NCBI GenBank assembly: GCA_025361465.1
Contig: JANYAG010000162.1
Span: 1-8,282, forward strand
Reading direction: 5' to 3'
Length of the DNA stretch: 8,282 nucleotides
Source of the DNA: Gemmatimonadota bacterium
GTDB taxonomy: Bacteria; Gemmatimonadota; Gemmatimonadetes; Gemmatimonadales; GWC2-71-9
The notes below the pieces were generated by a model. That model saw only the letters and a program-made list of their open reading frames with translations. It did not search any database and had not been told where the DNA came from. The translations under genes were made by a program, and so were the position numbers. Positions 1-4,811 of the stretch are shown here, in pieces; positions within the stretch are counted from its first letter, which is position 1; each line of letters starts with the position of its first letter.

Positions 1-1341
1 CTCGCAGGCCGCAACGGTCTGCGGCGCATCGCCCTCAGCGGCGAGGCCGACGTGCCGCACGATCTCCACGAGTCCGGGCACTGACCCGAACGCCGCCTGC
101 ATCGCCTCGGCACGTTCGTCCTCTGTCACCTGGAGTGCCCCGCCTTCGTCGAACCAGATGACGACGTCGTCGGTGTTCACGCCTCCGGCGCGCTCGCTGA
201 ATGTGGCGTCGGCGGCGCGGCGAATCAATTCGCGGGCGATCGCATGACCGCCGACGAGCTCACCCTCGTACTCCAGCTCGATCTTGCCGGTGATCGCCGG
301 CTGTGCGGCATAGACGTCGGAGATGCGCGGAACGATTTCCGCTTCGCCCGTGACGATCGCTCGGCGCTCCGAATTGGAGACGACGTTCTCCATCACGCTG
401 ATCGGCATGCGTTGCGATACGCCGGACCGGCGATCAATGCGCTTGTCGGTGCGCGCTTCGAAGGCGATGCGCTCCACCACTTCGGCGATGAAGTCGGGTA
501 CGCGGATGGTCTTGGCGTCGCGCGCCGTCCACGCTTCCTGCTCCGTGATCGCCATGCCCAGCTCGACCGACTCGGGGTAATGCGTGATGATCTCGCTGCC
601 GATGCGGTCCTTGAGTGGCGTGATGATCTTGCCGCGCGCGGTGTAGTCATCGGGATTGGCGGTGAACGCCAGGATCACGTCGAGCGGGAGCCGCACGGGA
701 TAACCTTTGATCTGGACATCGCCTTCCTGCATGATGTTGAACAAGCCCACCTGAATCTTGCCGGAGAGATCGGGAAGTTCATTGATCACGAAGAGGCCGC
801 GATTGGCGCGCGGCAACAACCCGAAGTGCATCGAGAGTTCGTCGGCGAGAATGTGGCCGCCGCGCACCGCCTTGATCGGGTCGACATCGCCGATGATGTC
901 GGCGATCGTCACGTCCGGGGTCGCCAGCTTCTCGACGTAGCGCGCCTCGCGTCCGAGCCAGCCGATCGGCGTCTCGTTGCCACGCTCGGCGATCAATTCG
1001 CGGGCAAACTTCGAAATCGGGGCGAACGGGTCGTCGTTGACCTCGCTGCCGGCGATCACCGGCACCACCTCATCGAGGAAGCGAACCAGTTCGCGCAGCA
1101 GGCGGGTTTTTGCCTGGCCGCGGGTGCCCAGGAGGATGAAGTCGTGGCGCGCCAGCAGGGCGTTGACCACCTGCGGGATGATAGTATCGTCAAACCCGAG
1201 GATCCCCGGGAAAAGGCTTTCGCCGCGCTCCAGGGCCCGGAGCAGGTTGCCCCGCAACTCGTCGCGGATCGATCGCCCGCGGAGTGGCGCCTCGGCCCAA
1301 GGGCTTCGAGCCAGCTGTCCGAGGGTCGTTGGACGGGTCAT
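1..1341 (-). CDS. ChlI/MoxR-clade AAA+ ATPase (magnesium-chelatase-like), C-terminus beyond the window
   Basis: The frame runs 447 codons from an ATG at 1341 to the window edge with no stop, so the C-terminus is missing. The start is supported by GGAG at 1353-1350, eight bases upstream, and by an in-frame stop at 1398-1396 with no other start between. Visible motifs: Walker A GTRGQAKT at residues 72-79; a long insertion (about 89-160); a Walker-B-like segment LFVINELPD at 183-191, with Asn187-Glu188 in place of the usual Asp-Glu; a sensor-1-like TANPDDY at 227-233; and an arginine-finger candidate Arg246 in TPLKDR. The order matches the magnesium-chelatase-like family often misnamed sigma-54-interacting regulator, not photosynthetic BchI. 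In related ChlI/MoxR systems the ATPase works with a von Willebrand A-domain partner as a remodelling or metal-insertion motor; such a partner would lie left of position 1 and is not visible. Family call firm, substrate unknown. Confidence 0.88.
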   Translation of the reverse strand, partial: MTRPTTLGQLARSPWAEAPLRGRSIRDELRGNLLRALERGESLFPGILGFDDTIIPQVVNALLARHDFILLGTRGQAKTRLLRELVRFLDEVVPVIAGSEVNDDPFAPISKFARELIAERGNETPIGWLGREARYVEKLATPDVTIADIIGDVDPIKAVRGGHILADELSMHFGLLPRANRGLFVINELPDLSGKIQVGLFNIMQEGDVQIKGYPVRLPLDVILAFTANPDDYTARGKIITPLKDRIGSEIITHYPESVELGMAITEQEAWTARDAKTIRVPDFIAEVVERIAFEARTDKRIDRRSGVSQRMPISVMENVVSNSERRAIVTGEAEIVPRISDVYAAQPAITGKIELEYEGELVGGHAIARELIRRAADATFSERAGGVNTDDVVIWFDEGGALQVTEDERAEAMQAAFGSVPGLVEIVRHVGLAAEGDAPQTVAACE

Positions 1342-1402
1342 TTCGGCGGCTCCAAGGGTCGATTTTCCGGGGGTCGGGCGGGGCCCGGTCCTGCCTCAAG
1401 GC

Positions 1403-1411
1403 AAAATATCA
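1403..1411 (-). promoter_or_regulatory. Putative extended -10 promoter of the AAA+ ATPase gene
   Basis: Read on the minus strand, 1411-1403 is TGATATTTT followed by G, an extended -10 (TG, one base, TATTTT). No convincing -35 hexamer lies 16-18 bases upstream. Initiation would fall near 1396, giving a leader of about 55 bases before the ATG at 1341. This is the AT-richest short stretch in an otherwise GC-rich intergenic region. Position and motif are seen; function is inferred. Confidence 0.35.
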
Positions 1412-1479
1412 CCTATTTCGTCCCGATTACCGAGGGGGGAAGTCTGCCGGAAGTTGAGGCCCGTGAGGGGGTTAGCTCC

Positions 1480-1508
1480 TTGACAAGGCGCCCGCAAGCC
1501 CTAACTTG
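1480..1508 (+). promoter_or_regulatory. Putative promoter of the small lipoprotein gene
   Basis: A perfect -35 TTGACA lies at 1480-1485, then a 16-base spacer (1486-1501), then a -10-like TAACTT at 1502-1507 followed by G1508. Initiation near 1515 would give a leader of about 75 bases before the ATG at 1590. The same layout, including GGCGC one base after TTGACA, recurs on the opposite strand upstream of the sigma factor gene. The -10 keeps the first two T-A positions and the final T of TATAAT but not the middle. Confidence 0.5.
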
Positions 1509-1589
1509 TTCCGCGGTGCATCGGGCGACTGTGGCGGATACGCGATACCGGCCTCGGTGACCAAACGTCATCAACCCAAAGGAGAGGCG

Positions 1590-1823
1590 ATGCGGAAGTT
1601 CTTGATTGCGGCGGCGTTGGTGGCCGTTGCGGCGTGTGGCGAGAAGGCGGCGAGTGGTGCTGCGGATTCGATCGCGGCGGCGGCGAAGGCCGATTCGCAG
1701 GCGATGGTGATGAAGGCCGATTCGGTCAAGAAGGCCGATTCGATGAAGGTTGCTGATTCGGTCGCGGCAGCAGCAGCTGCCACGGCGAAGCCAGCTGCCA
1801 AGCCGGCTGTCAAGAAGCCGTAA
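1590..1823 (+). CDS. Small Ala/Lys/Asp/Ser-rich repeat lipoprotein, function unknown
   Basis: A 77-residue protein. The start is fixed by a strong Shine-Dalgarno AAAGGAGAGG at 1578-1587 right before the ATG at 1590; an upstream in-frame ATG at 1506 overlaps the promoter and would bury the signal peptide. Residues 1-15 form a lipoprotein signal peptide (MRKF, then a hydrophobic Ala/Val/Leu run) with lipobox Val13-Ala-Ala-Cys16, so the mature chain should be lipidated at Cys16. The +2 residue is Gly17, compatible with outer-membrane sorting. The mature part is low complexity: the tripeptide ADS occurs five times, starting at residues 25, 34, 43, 49 and 55 (steps of 9, 9, 6, 6), separated by Ala, Lys and Val, and the chain ends in a Lys/Pro/Ala tail (AKPAAKPAVKKP). 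It probably forms a charged helix in the periplasm. I recognise no domain and assign no function. It is divergent from the ATPase gene and convergent with ygfZ. Confidence 0.8.
   Translation: MRKFLIAAALVAVAACGEKAASGAADSIAAAAKADSQAMVMKADSVKKADSMKVADSVAAAAAATAKPAAKPAVKKP
1662..1760 (+). repeat. Degenerate in-frame repeats encoding ADS
   Basis: Five copies of a nine-base unit encoding Ala-Asp-Ser (GCNGATTCG) start at 1662, 1689, 1716, 1734 and 1752. The 12-mer AAGGCCGATTCG is exactly repeated at 1686-1697, 1713-1724 and 1731-1742. The near identity of codons as well as residues suggests recent tandem expansion of 18-base and 27-base units rather than only selection on the protein. Confidence 0.85.
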
Positions 1824-1852
1824 GCTCCTTCAGTCGCGGATGCACCCAGGAC

Positions 1853-1880
1853 GCCCCGGGCTCAACGCTCGGGGCTTTCT
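1853..1880 (+). terminator. Intrinsic terminator after the lipoprotein gene
   Basis: Arms GCCCCGGGC (1853-1861) and GCTCGGGGC (1867-1875) pair over nine positions with one G-U, around a five-base loop, and are followed by TTTCT (1876-1880). It sits 30 bases after the lipoprotein stop and just before the convergent ygfZ stop at 1884. The opposite strand lacks a T run, so for leftward ygfZ transcripts it would act only as a hairpin. Confidence 0.75.
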
Positions 1881-1883
1881 GCG

Positions 1884-2795
1884 TCAGGCAACCCGTGGCT
1901 GCATGAGCGGGAACGGCAGTTCGGTCACCATCGCTTCCGCTCGTCCAGCCGAGACCTGGTCTCCTGCGACGACTTCGCGCCGGAGCATCGCCAACGCGAG
2001 TGTCTGCGACCCGAGCTGCGCGACGGTGGTGAGCGTGCCAGCCACTTTTCCCTGGACCACCACATCGAGATCGGCCGGACTGTCTCCCTCGGCCCAGCGG
2101 ATGCCCCGCAACAGTCGGTTGGGATGGCCGCGGAAGTGGAGCCGCGACACCGTCTCCTGGCCGGTGAAGCAGCCCTTGTCGTAGCGGACGCCCTCGAGCT
2201 CGTCGAAGCGCACCTCCTGCACCATCGTGCGCTCGTCGATCTCTCGCCCCATGGTCGGCCAGCCGAGCAGGAGTTTGCTCGCTTCGCCGAACGTCGGTGG
2301 CGCCAGCGTCCAGCCGAGCTCCTGATACCGACGCACGTCGCCGGAGCGGTCACGGCTCAACAGCAGCCCGGAGAACGGCGCCGGACCCTGGGGACGCACG
2401 ACTCCGCCTGGCAGCTCGGGCATGCGCCCGATCAGCCAACCGACCGTCACGTTGCCGGTCTGGTCGACCGGCTTGGCCAGTCGGGGCGGCAGGACGCGCT
2501 GGAAGAGGGCGCTGACGGCTGGGCGGGCGATCGCGGGAACGATCACCGTCGCGGCGACCGGCCCGTCCCGGCCCACCCACGCATCCGTGATGATCATCCC
2601 CTTCGGCGTGAGCAGCGCACCCCAGACCAGCCCCTGGTCGCCACCAGCCCGGACGTCGTTGGTCAGCAGGCCCTGCAGGCAGTCGGTGACACCTGGCCCC
2701 TCGAGCCGGAAGACCGCGTCGTCCCGAAGGACCAGCAGTCGCCGGGCATGCAGCGTCTCGACCTCCGCGGCAGTCAGCGAGAAGGTGGATTCCAC
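1884..2795 (-). CDS. ygfZ: YgfZ/GcvT-family folate-binding protein (COG0354)
   Basis: A 303-residue protein of the T-protein-like family that binds tetrahydrofolate and, in E. coli, supports maintenance or repair of Fe-S enzymes such as MiaB. The diagnostic motif KGCFTGQE is at residues 207-214, with the conserved Cys209. The N-terminal part has LEGPGVTDCLQGLLTNDV (31-48), typical of the GcvT-like fold, and TPKGMIITD (63-71). Length is usual for the family. Translation starts at a GTG (2795-2793) that lies inside the 3' end of the HAD gene. GAGGA lies seven bases upstream, within the HAD codons for Glu-Glu-Leu, so the 22-bp overlap carries the ribosome binding site and suggests translational coupling. 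The gene ends three bases beyond a terminator hairpin shared with the convergent lipoprotein gene. Family assignment is secure; the in vivo target is not known from sequence. Confidence 0.93.
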   Translation of the reverse strand: MESTFSLTAAEVETLHARRLLVLRDDAVFRLEGPGVTDCLQGLLTNDVRAGGDQGLVWGALLTPKGMIITDAWVGRDGPVAATVIVPAIARPAVSALFQRVLPPRLAKPVDQTGNVTVGWLIGRMPELPGGVVRPQGPAPFSGLLLSRDRSGDVRRYQELGWTLAPPTFGEASKLLLGWPTMGREIDERTMVQEVRFDELEGVRYDKGCFTGQETVSRLHFRGHPNRLLRGIRWAEGDSPADLDVVVQGKVAGTLTTVAQLGSQTLALAMLRREVVAGDQVSAGRAEAMVTELPFPLMQPRVA

Positions 2796-3457
2796 GGCAG
2801 TTCCTCAGGCCGTCGCCCGACAAAGTCCTCCCAGACCGCGGCGGGTTGCTCCTGCTCCAGTCTCTCCCGGCTGCAGGACGTCGTCAGCATGACCACCTGC
2901 AGTCCCGCCGCGCGGCCCGATGCCAGTCCAGTGAGCGAATCCTCGATCGCCACGCAGCGCTGGGGCGGCAGGCCGAGCAGCACGAGGGCGCGATGGTAGG
3001 CCTCGGGATCAGGTTTCAGGACAGTGGTGTCGTCGGAGGCAACCACAGCTGCGAAGCTCTCGTCGAGTCCAGCACGACGCAGGACATAGTCGATTTCATC
3101 ACGCGGCGCGGCCGAGACAATGGCGAGGGGGCTCTCGCGGTGCAACAGGGCAACGATGAAGTCCGTGACCCCAGGCACCAGGGTCATTTCCCGTTCGAGC
3201 ATCCCCCGGTAGCGTGCCCGCTTCCGGTGGTGCAGTTCGGCGAGCCCGTTGTGGTCGAGTGTCATCCCCGCGCGGGTCAGCCCCTGCTTGAGGCAGGTGA
3301 GGTCATCGAAGCCGAGGTAGTCACGGTAGAACGACGCCTCATCGAGCGCGACCCCCATCTCGGCCAGCGTGTCGATCAGCGCCGTGCAGTGGAGGCGCTC
3401 GTCATTGACGATCACGCCGTTGAAGTCGAAGCAGACGCCGCCGGGGAGGTTCTTCAC
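2774..3457 (-). CDS. HAD-superfamily subfamily I hydrolase (beta-phosphoglucomutase/phosphatase-like)
   Basis: A 227-residue HAD protein with a C1-type helical cap. Motif I is DFNGVIVNDE at residues 11-20: the nucleophile Asp11 is present, but the second aspartate, normally the general acid/base at +2, is Asn13. Motif II is IVSAAP with Ser115. Motif III is Lys148 in LKPDPEAY. Motif IV is Glu172-Asp173 in AIEDSLTG. All except Asp+2 are intact, so phosphoryl binding and Mg coordination look preserved while turnover may be altered. The cap lies at about residues 20-95. The start is a GTG at 3457 with GAGG seven bases upstream; a TATCTT at 3508-3503 could serve as a weak promoter -10 but has no matching -35. 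It lies 96 bases downstream of the sigma factor gene and overlaps ygfZ by 22 bp. The substrate cannot be told; small phosphorylated sugars or nucleotides are usual for the family. Confidence 0.9.
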   Translation of the reverse strand: MKNLPGGVCFDFNGVIVNDERLHCTALIDTLAEMGVALDEASFYRDYLGFDDLTCLKQGLTRAGMTLDHNGLAELHHRKRARYRGMLEREMTLVPGVTDFIVALLHRESPLAIVSAAPRDEIDYVLRRAGLDESFAAVVASDDTTVLKPDPEAYHRALVLLGLPPQRCVAIEDSLTGLASGRAAGLQVVMLTTSCSRERLEQEQPAAVWEDFVGRRPEELPWNPPSR

Positions 3458-3522
3458 TCGGCGGCCTCGGGATGCAGCGGAACGCTGGAATGCATGCCGG
3501 GAAAGATAGGCCCTGACACCAG

Positions 3523-3543
3523 GTCCTTCGCTGCGCTCAGGAC
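3523..3543 (+). repeat. Palindromic intergenic repeat, copy 1
   Basis: A 21-base imperfect palindrome beginning GTCCT and ending AGGAC, with a 17-base core CCTTCGCTGCGCTCAGG at 3525-3541. The same core is found in the opposite orientation at 4723-4739. It begins 10 bases after the stop of the sigma factor gene. The outer five base pairs form a stem; bases 6-7 and 15-16 are unpaired; the centre pairs GC with GC. There is no T run after it on the minus strand, so it is not a canonical terminator. Confidence 0.75.
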
Positions 3544-3553
3544 GAGGGGTCGC

Positions 3554-4447
3554 TCAGGCCGCCCGGAACTCCCCCAGGTGCTGCACTTCAGGGCAGGCGC
3601 GCAACTTGGCGAACGCACGCTCGCGCAGCTGGCGAATCCGCTCGCGGGTGACACCCAGGGCGACGCCAATCTCCTCGAGCGTGCGGGCCTCCTCCTTGGG
3701 ATCCAGTCCGTAGTAGAGCGAAAGGATCCGGCGTTCGCGCGGCGTCAGATAGCGGCGGAAGATGCGGTCGATGAAGTCGCGGCGCAGGGTGTCGTCGGTG
3801 CTCGATTCGATCTCGCCTTCTTCGCCAAGGGGGAGTCGCTCGCCGAGCGTCGCCGGCCGGGAGTCGCCGTTCTCGATCGGCGCATCAAGCGAAACTTCGC
3901 TGACGAAGAGCCGTCGAGCGTCGCGCACATCTTCGAGCGACATCTGCAGCGCGATGGCGAGTTCCTGGTCGGTCGGTGTGCGGCCGATTTCCTGCGCGAG
4001 CAATCCCTGGGCCTTGGCGAAGCGGACGACGGCCGTGTTCTGGTTCAGCGGAAACCGGACGGAGCGCGTCTGTTCGGCCAGCGCCTTCAGGACGGCCTGG
4101 CGCACCCACCAGACCGCATACGAGATGAACTTGACGCCGCGTTCGGGGTCAAACTTCCGGACGGCACGCAGCAACCCTTCGTTGCCGATGGCGACCAGGT
4201 CGCCGAGCTCGAGTCCGTGTCCCTGGTATCGCTTCACGAAGGCGATCACGAAGCGAAGGTTCGCGGTGACCAGGCGATCTGCCGCGTCACGGTCGCCGTT
4301 GCGCGCACGTCGAGCGATGTCGCGCTCTTCGTCCACGCTCGCAACCATCGGCAAGTCCTTGATGTCCCGCAGATACTGCTCAAAGGACTCCGCAGCAGTG
4401 GCTGGCACGCGTGAATGTTCCGGAACACGACGGGGGCGTCGGGGCAT
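3554..4447 (-). CDS. rpoD: RNA polymerase sigma factor, RpoD/SigA family, short FCB-type
   Basis: A 297-residue sigma-70 family protein. Region 1.2 is at about residues 18-35 (SFEQYLRDIKDLP). Region 2 spans about 52-133, with 2.1-2.2 TANLRFVIAFVKRY and DLVAIGNEGLLRAV, and 2.3-2.4 KFISYAVWWVRQAVLKAL followed by AEQTRSVRFP. Region 3 is at 135-215 and region 4 at 225-285, with the -35-reading helix-turn-helix in TLEEIGVALGVTRERIRQLR (256-275). Region 1.1 and the non-conserved region are absent, so it is much shorter than E. coli RpoD. From memory, region 2.4 resembles Bacteroidetes primary sigma factors: Gln117 matches E. coli Gln437, but Leu120 replaces Thr440. The ATG at 4447 is the first start after an in-frame stop at 4531-4529; its Shine-Dalgarno is weak. 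It could be the housekeeping sigma or a group 2 paralogue. A promoter and dyads lie upstream. Confidence 0.93.
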   Translation of the reverse strand: MPRRPRRVPEHSRVPATAAESFEQYLRDIKDLPMVASVDEERDIARRARNGDRDAADRLVTANLRFVIAFVKRYQGHGLELGDLVAIGNEGLLRAVRKFDPERGVKFISYAVWWVRQAVLKALAEQTRSVRFPLNQNTAVVRFAKAQGLLAQEIGRTPTDQELAIALQMSLEDVRDARRLFVSEVSLDAPIENGDSRPATLGERLPLGEEGEIESSTDDTLRRDFIDRIFRRYLTPRERRILSLYYGLDPKEEARTLEEIGVALGVTRERIRQLRERAFAKLRACPEVQHLGEFRAA

Positions 4448-4504
4448 GATGACGGAACTCGGCTGAGATGTCGTTGGGTAGACGAGGTGGAACGAATGCC
4501 CCGC

Positions 4505-4532
4505 AAGATGGCAGCAACATGCGCCCTGTCAA
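4505..4532 (-). promoter_or_regulatory. Putative promoter of the sigma factor gene
   Basis: On the minus strand there is a perfect TTGACA at 4532-4527, a 16-base spacer and CATCTT at 4510-4505 followed by G. Initiation near 4498 would give a leader of about 50 bases. The layout (TTGACA, one purine, GGCGC, ten bases, then YAWCTTG) is shared with the lipoprotein promoter at 1480-1508. The -10 is poor by E. coli standards but keeps its second A and last T. Confidence 0.5.
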
Positions 4533-4599
4533 GTAGTGATACGGAGCTCATAACTGTCGACATTGCAACAACTTATGCCGTCAGCGCTTGGCCGTTTGC

Positions 4600-4661
4600 T
4601 GCACATCGTCCACACCGGGTTGTGCACATGAATGTGCAGGAACGCCACAACTCGTTGTGGC
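4600..4661. promoter_or_regulatory. Cluster of inverted repeats upstream of the sigma factor gene (candidate operators)
   Basis: Two perfect dyads with two-base centres: TGCACAT-GA-ATGTGCA at 4623-4638 and GCCACAAC-TC-GTTGTGGC at 4644-4661, centres 22 bases apart. A further half-site TGCACAT is at 4600-4606, and an imperfect CACACCGGGTTGTG dyad is at 4611-4624. The cluster lies about 70-130 bases upstream of the putative -35 of the sigma gene. Two-base centres favour protein-binding sites over RNA hairpins. The regulator is unknown. Confidence 0.5.
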
Positions 4662-4720
4662 CGATGCGGGTTGGCAGGTGAGGGATGGCTGCATCAATGT
4701 GGGGAATGACCGTCCAGGTC

Positions 4721-4807
4721 CCCCTGAGCGCAGCGAAGGGGAAGCGTGGTCGGGCTGCACCAGCGTTCGGCGTGGAGGGGAGACGCATTCCCTTCACTTC
4801 GTTCAGG
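4721..4807. repeat. Composite inverted-repeat element after aroB (repeat copies 2 and 3)
   Basis: The left end (4721-4741) is a palindrome CCCCT...AGGGG with the same 17-base core as the copy at 3525-3541, inverted. The right end (4791-4807, CCTTCACTTCGTTCAGG) matches that core at 14 of 17 positions in the opposite orientation. Extended over 25 bases, the arms 4723-4747 and 4783-4807 are complementary at 20 positions, plus two possible G-U pairs, around a 35-base middle. The element begins four bases after the aroB stop. It resembles small non-autonomous palindromic repeats (REP or MITE-like) common in intergenic DNA; it encodes nothing recognisable. Confidence 0.65.
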
Positions 4808-4811
4808 TCGA

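Larger units (their letters stand above)
4448..4811. other. 364-bp non-coding region between aroB and the sigma factor gene
   Basis: No credible gene on either strand. From right to left it holds the composite repeat (4721-4807), a stretch with no clear feature (4662-4720), the dyad cluster (4600-4661), an AT-richer segment (about 4533-4580) with an imperfect CATAACT/ACTTATG pair at 4549-4577 that could act as an UP-like element, the promoter (4505-4532) and the leader of the sigma gene. No tRNA, riboswitch aptamer or canonical terminator was recognised. Confidence 0.7.

Noticed and set aside
1..1341. Photosynthetic magnesium chelatase subunit BchI
   Set aside because: Walker A and B motifs and overall layout match the non-photosynthetic chelatase-like family, and no bacteriochlorophyll genes are adjacent in the window.
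244..1560. Long plus-strand open frame (438 codons) opposite the ATPase gene
   Set aside because: The minus frame encodes clear Walker A, Walker B and sensor motifs; the plus frame is Arg/Asp/Gly-rich antisense of GC-rich codons with no known motif.
3503..3508. Promoter of the HAD gene (TATCTT)
   Set aside because: No -35-like hexamer at 15-19 bases upstream; kept only as a remark in the HAD entry.
2846..4414. Plus-strand open frame of 522 codons across HAD and sigma genes
   Set aside because: It is antisense to two well-conserved proteins and spans their intergenic gap, and its composition is typical of shadow frames in GC-rich DNA.
4606..4661. Possible DnaA-box cluster (TCGTCCACA and similar)
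   Set aside because: The best match has two mismatches to TTATCCACA, boxes are not evenly arranged, there is no AT-rich unwinding region, and dnaA or dnaN are not nearby.
4644..4661. Terminator hairpin for aroB
   Set aside because: The loop is only two bases and there is no T run on either strand; it fits a protein-binding dyad better.
3523..4741. Invertible segment carrying the sigma gene between inverted repeats
   Set aside because: The repeats are only 17-21 bases, no recombinase is nearby, and both copies belong to a repeat type expected to be dispersed.
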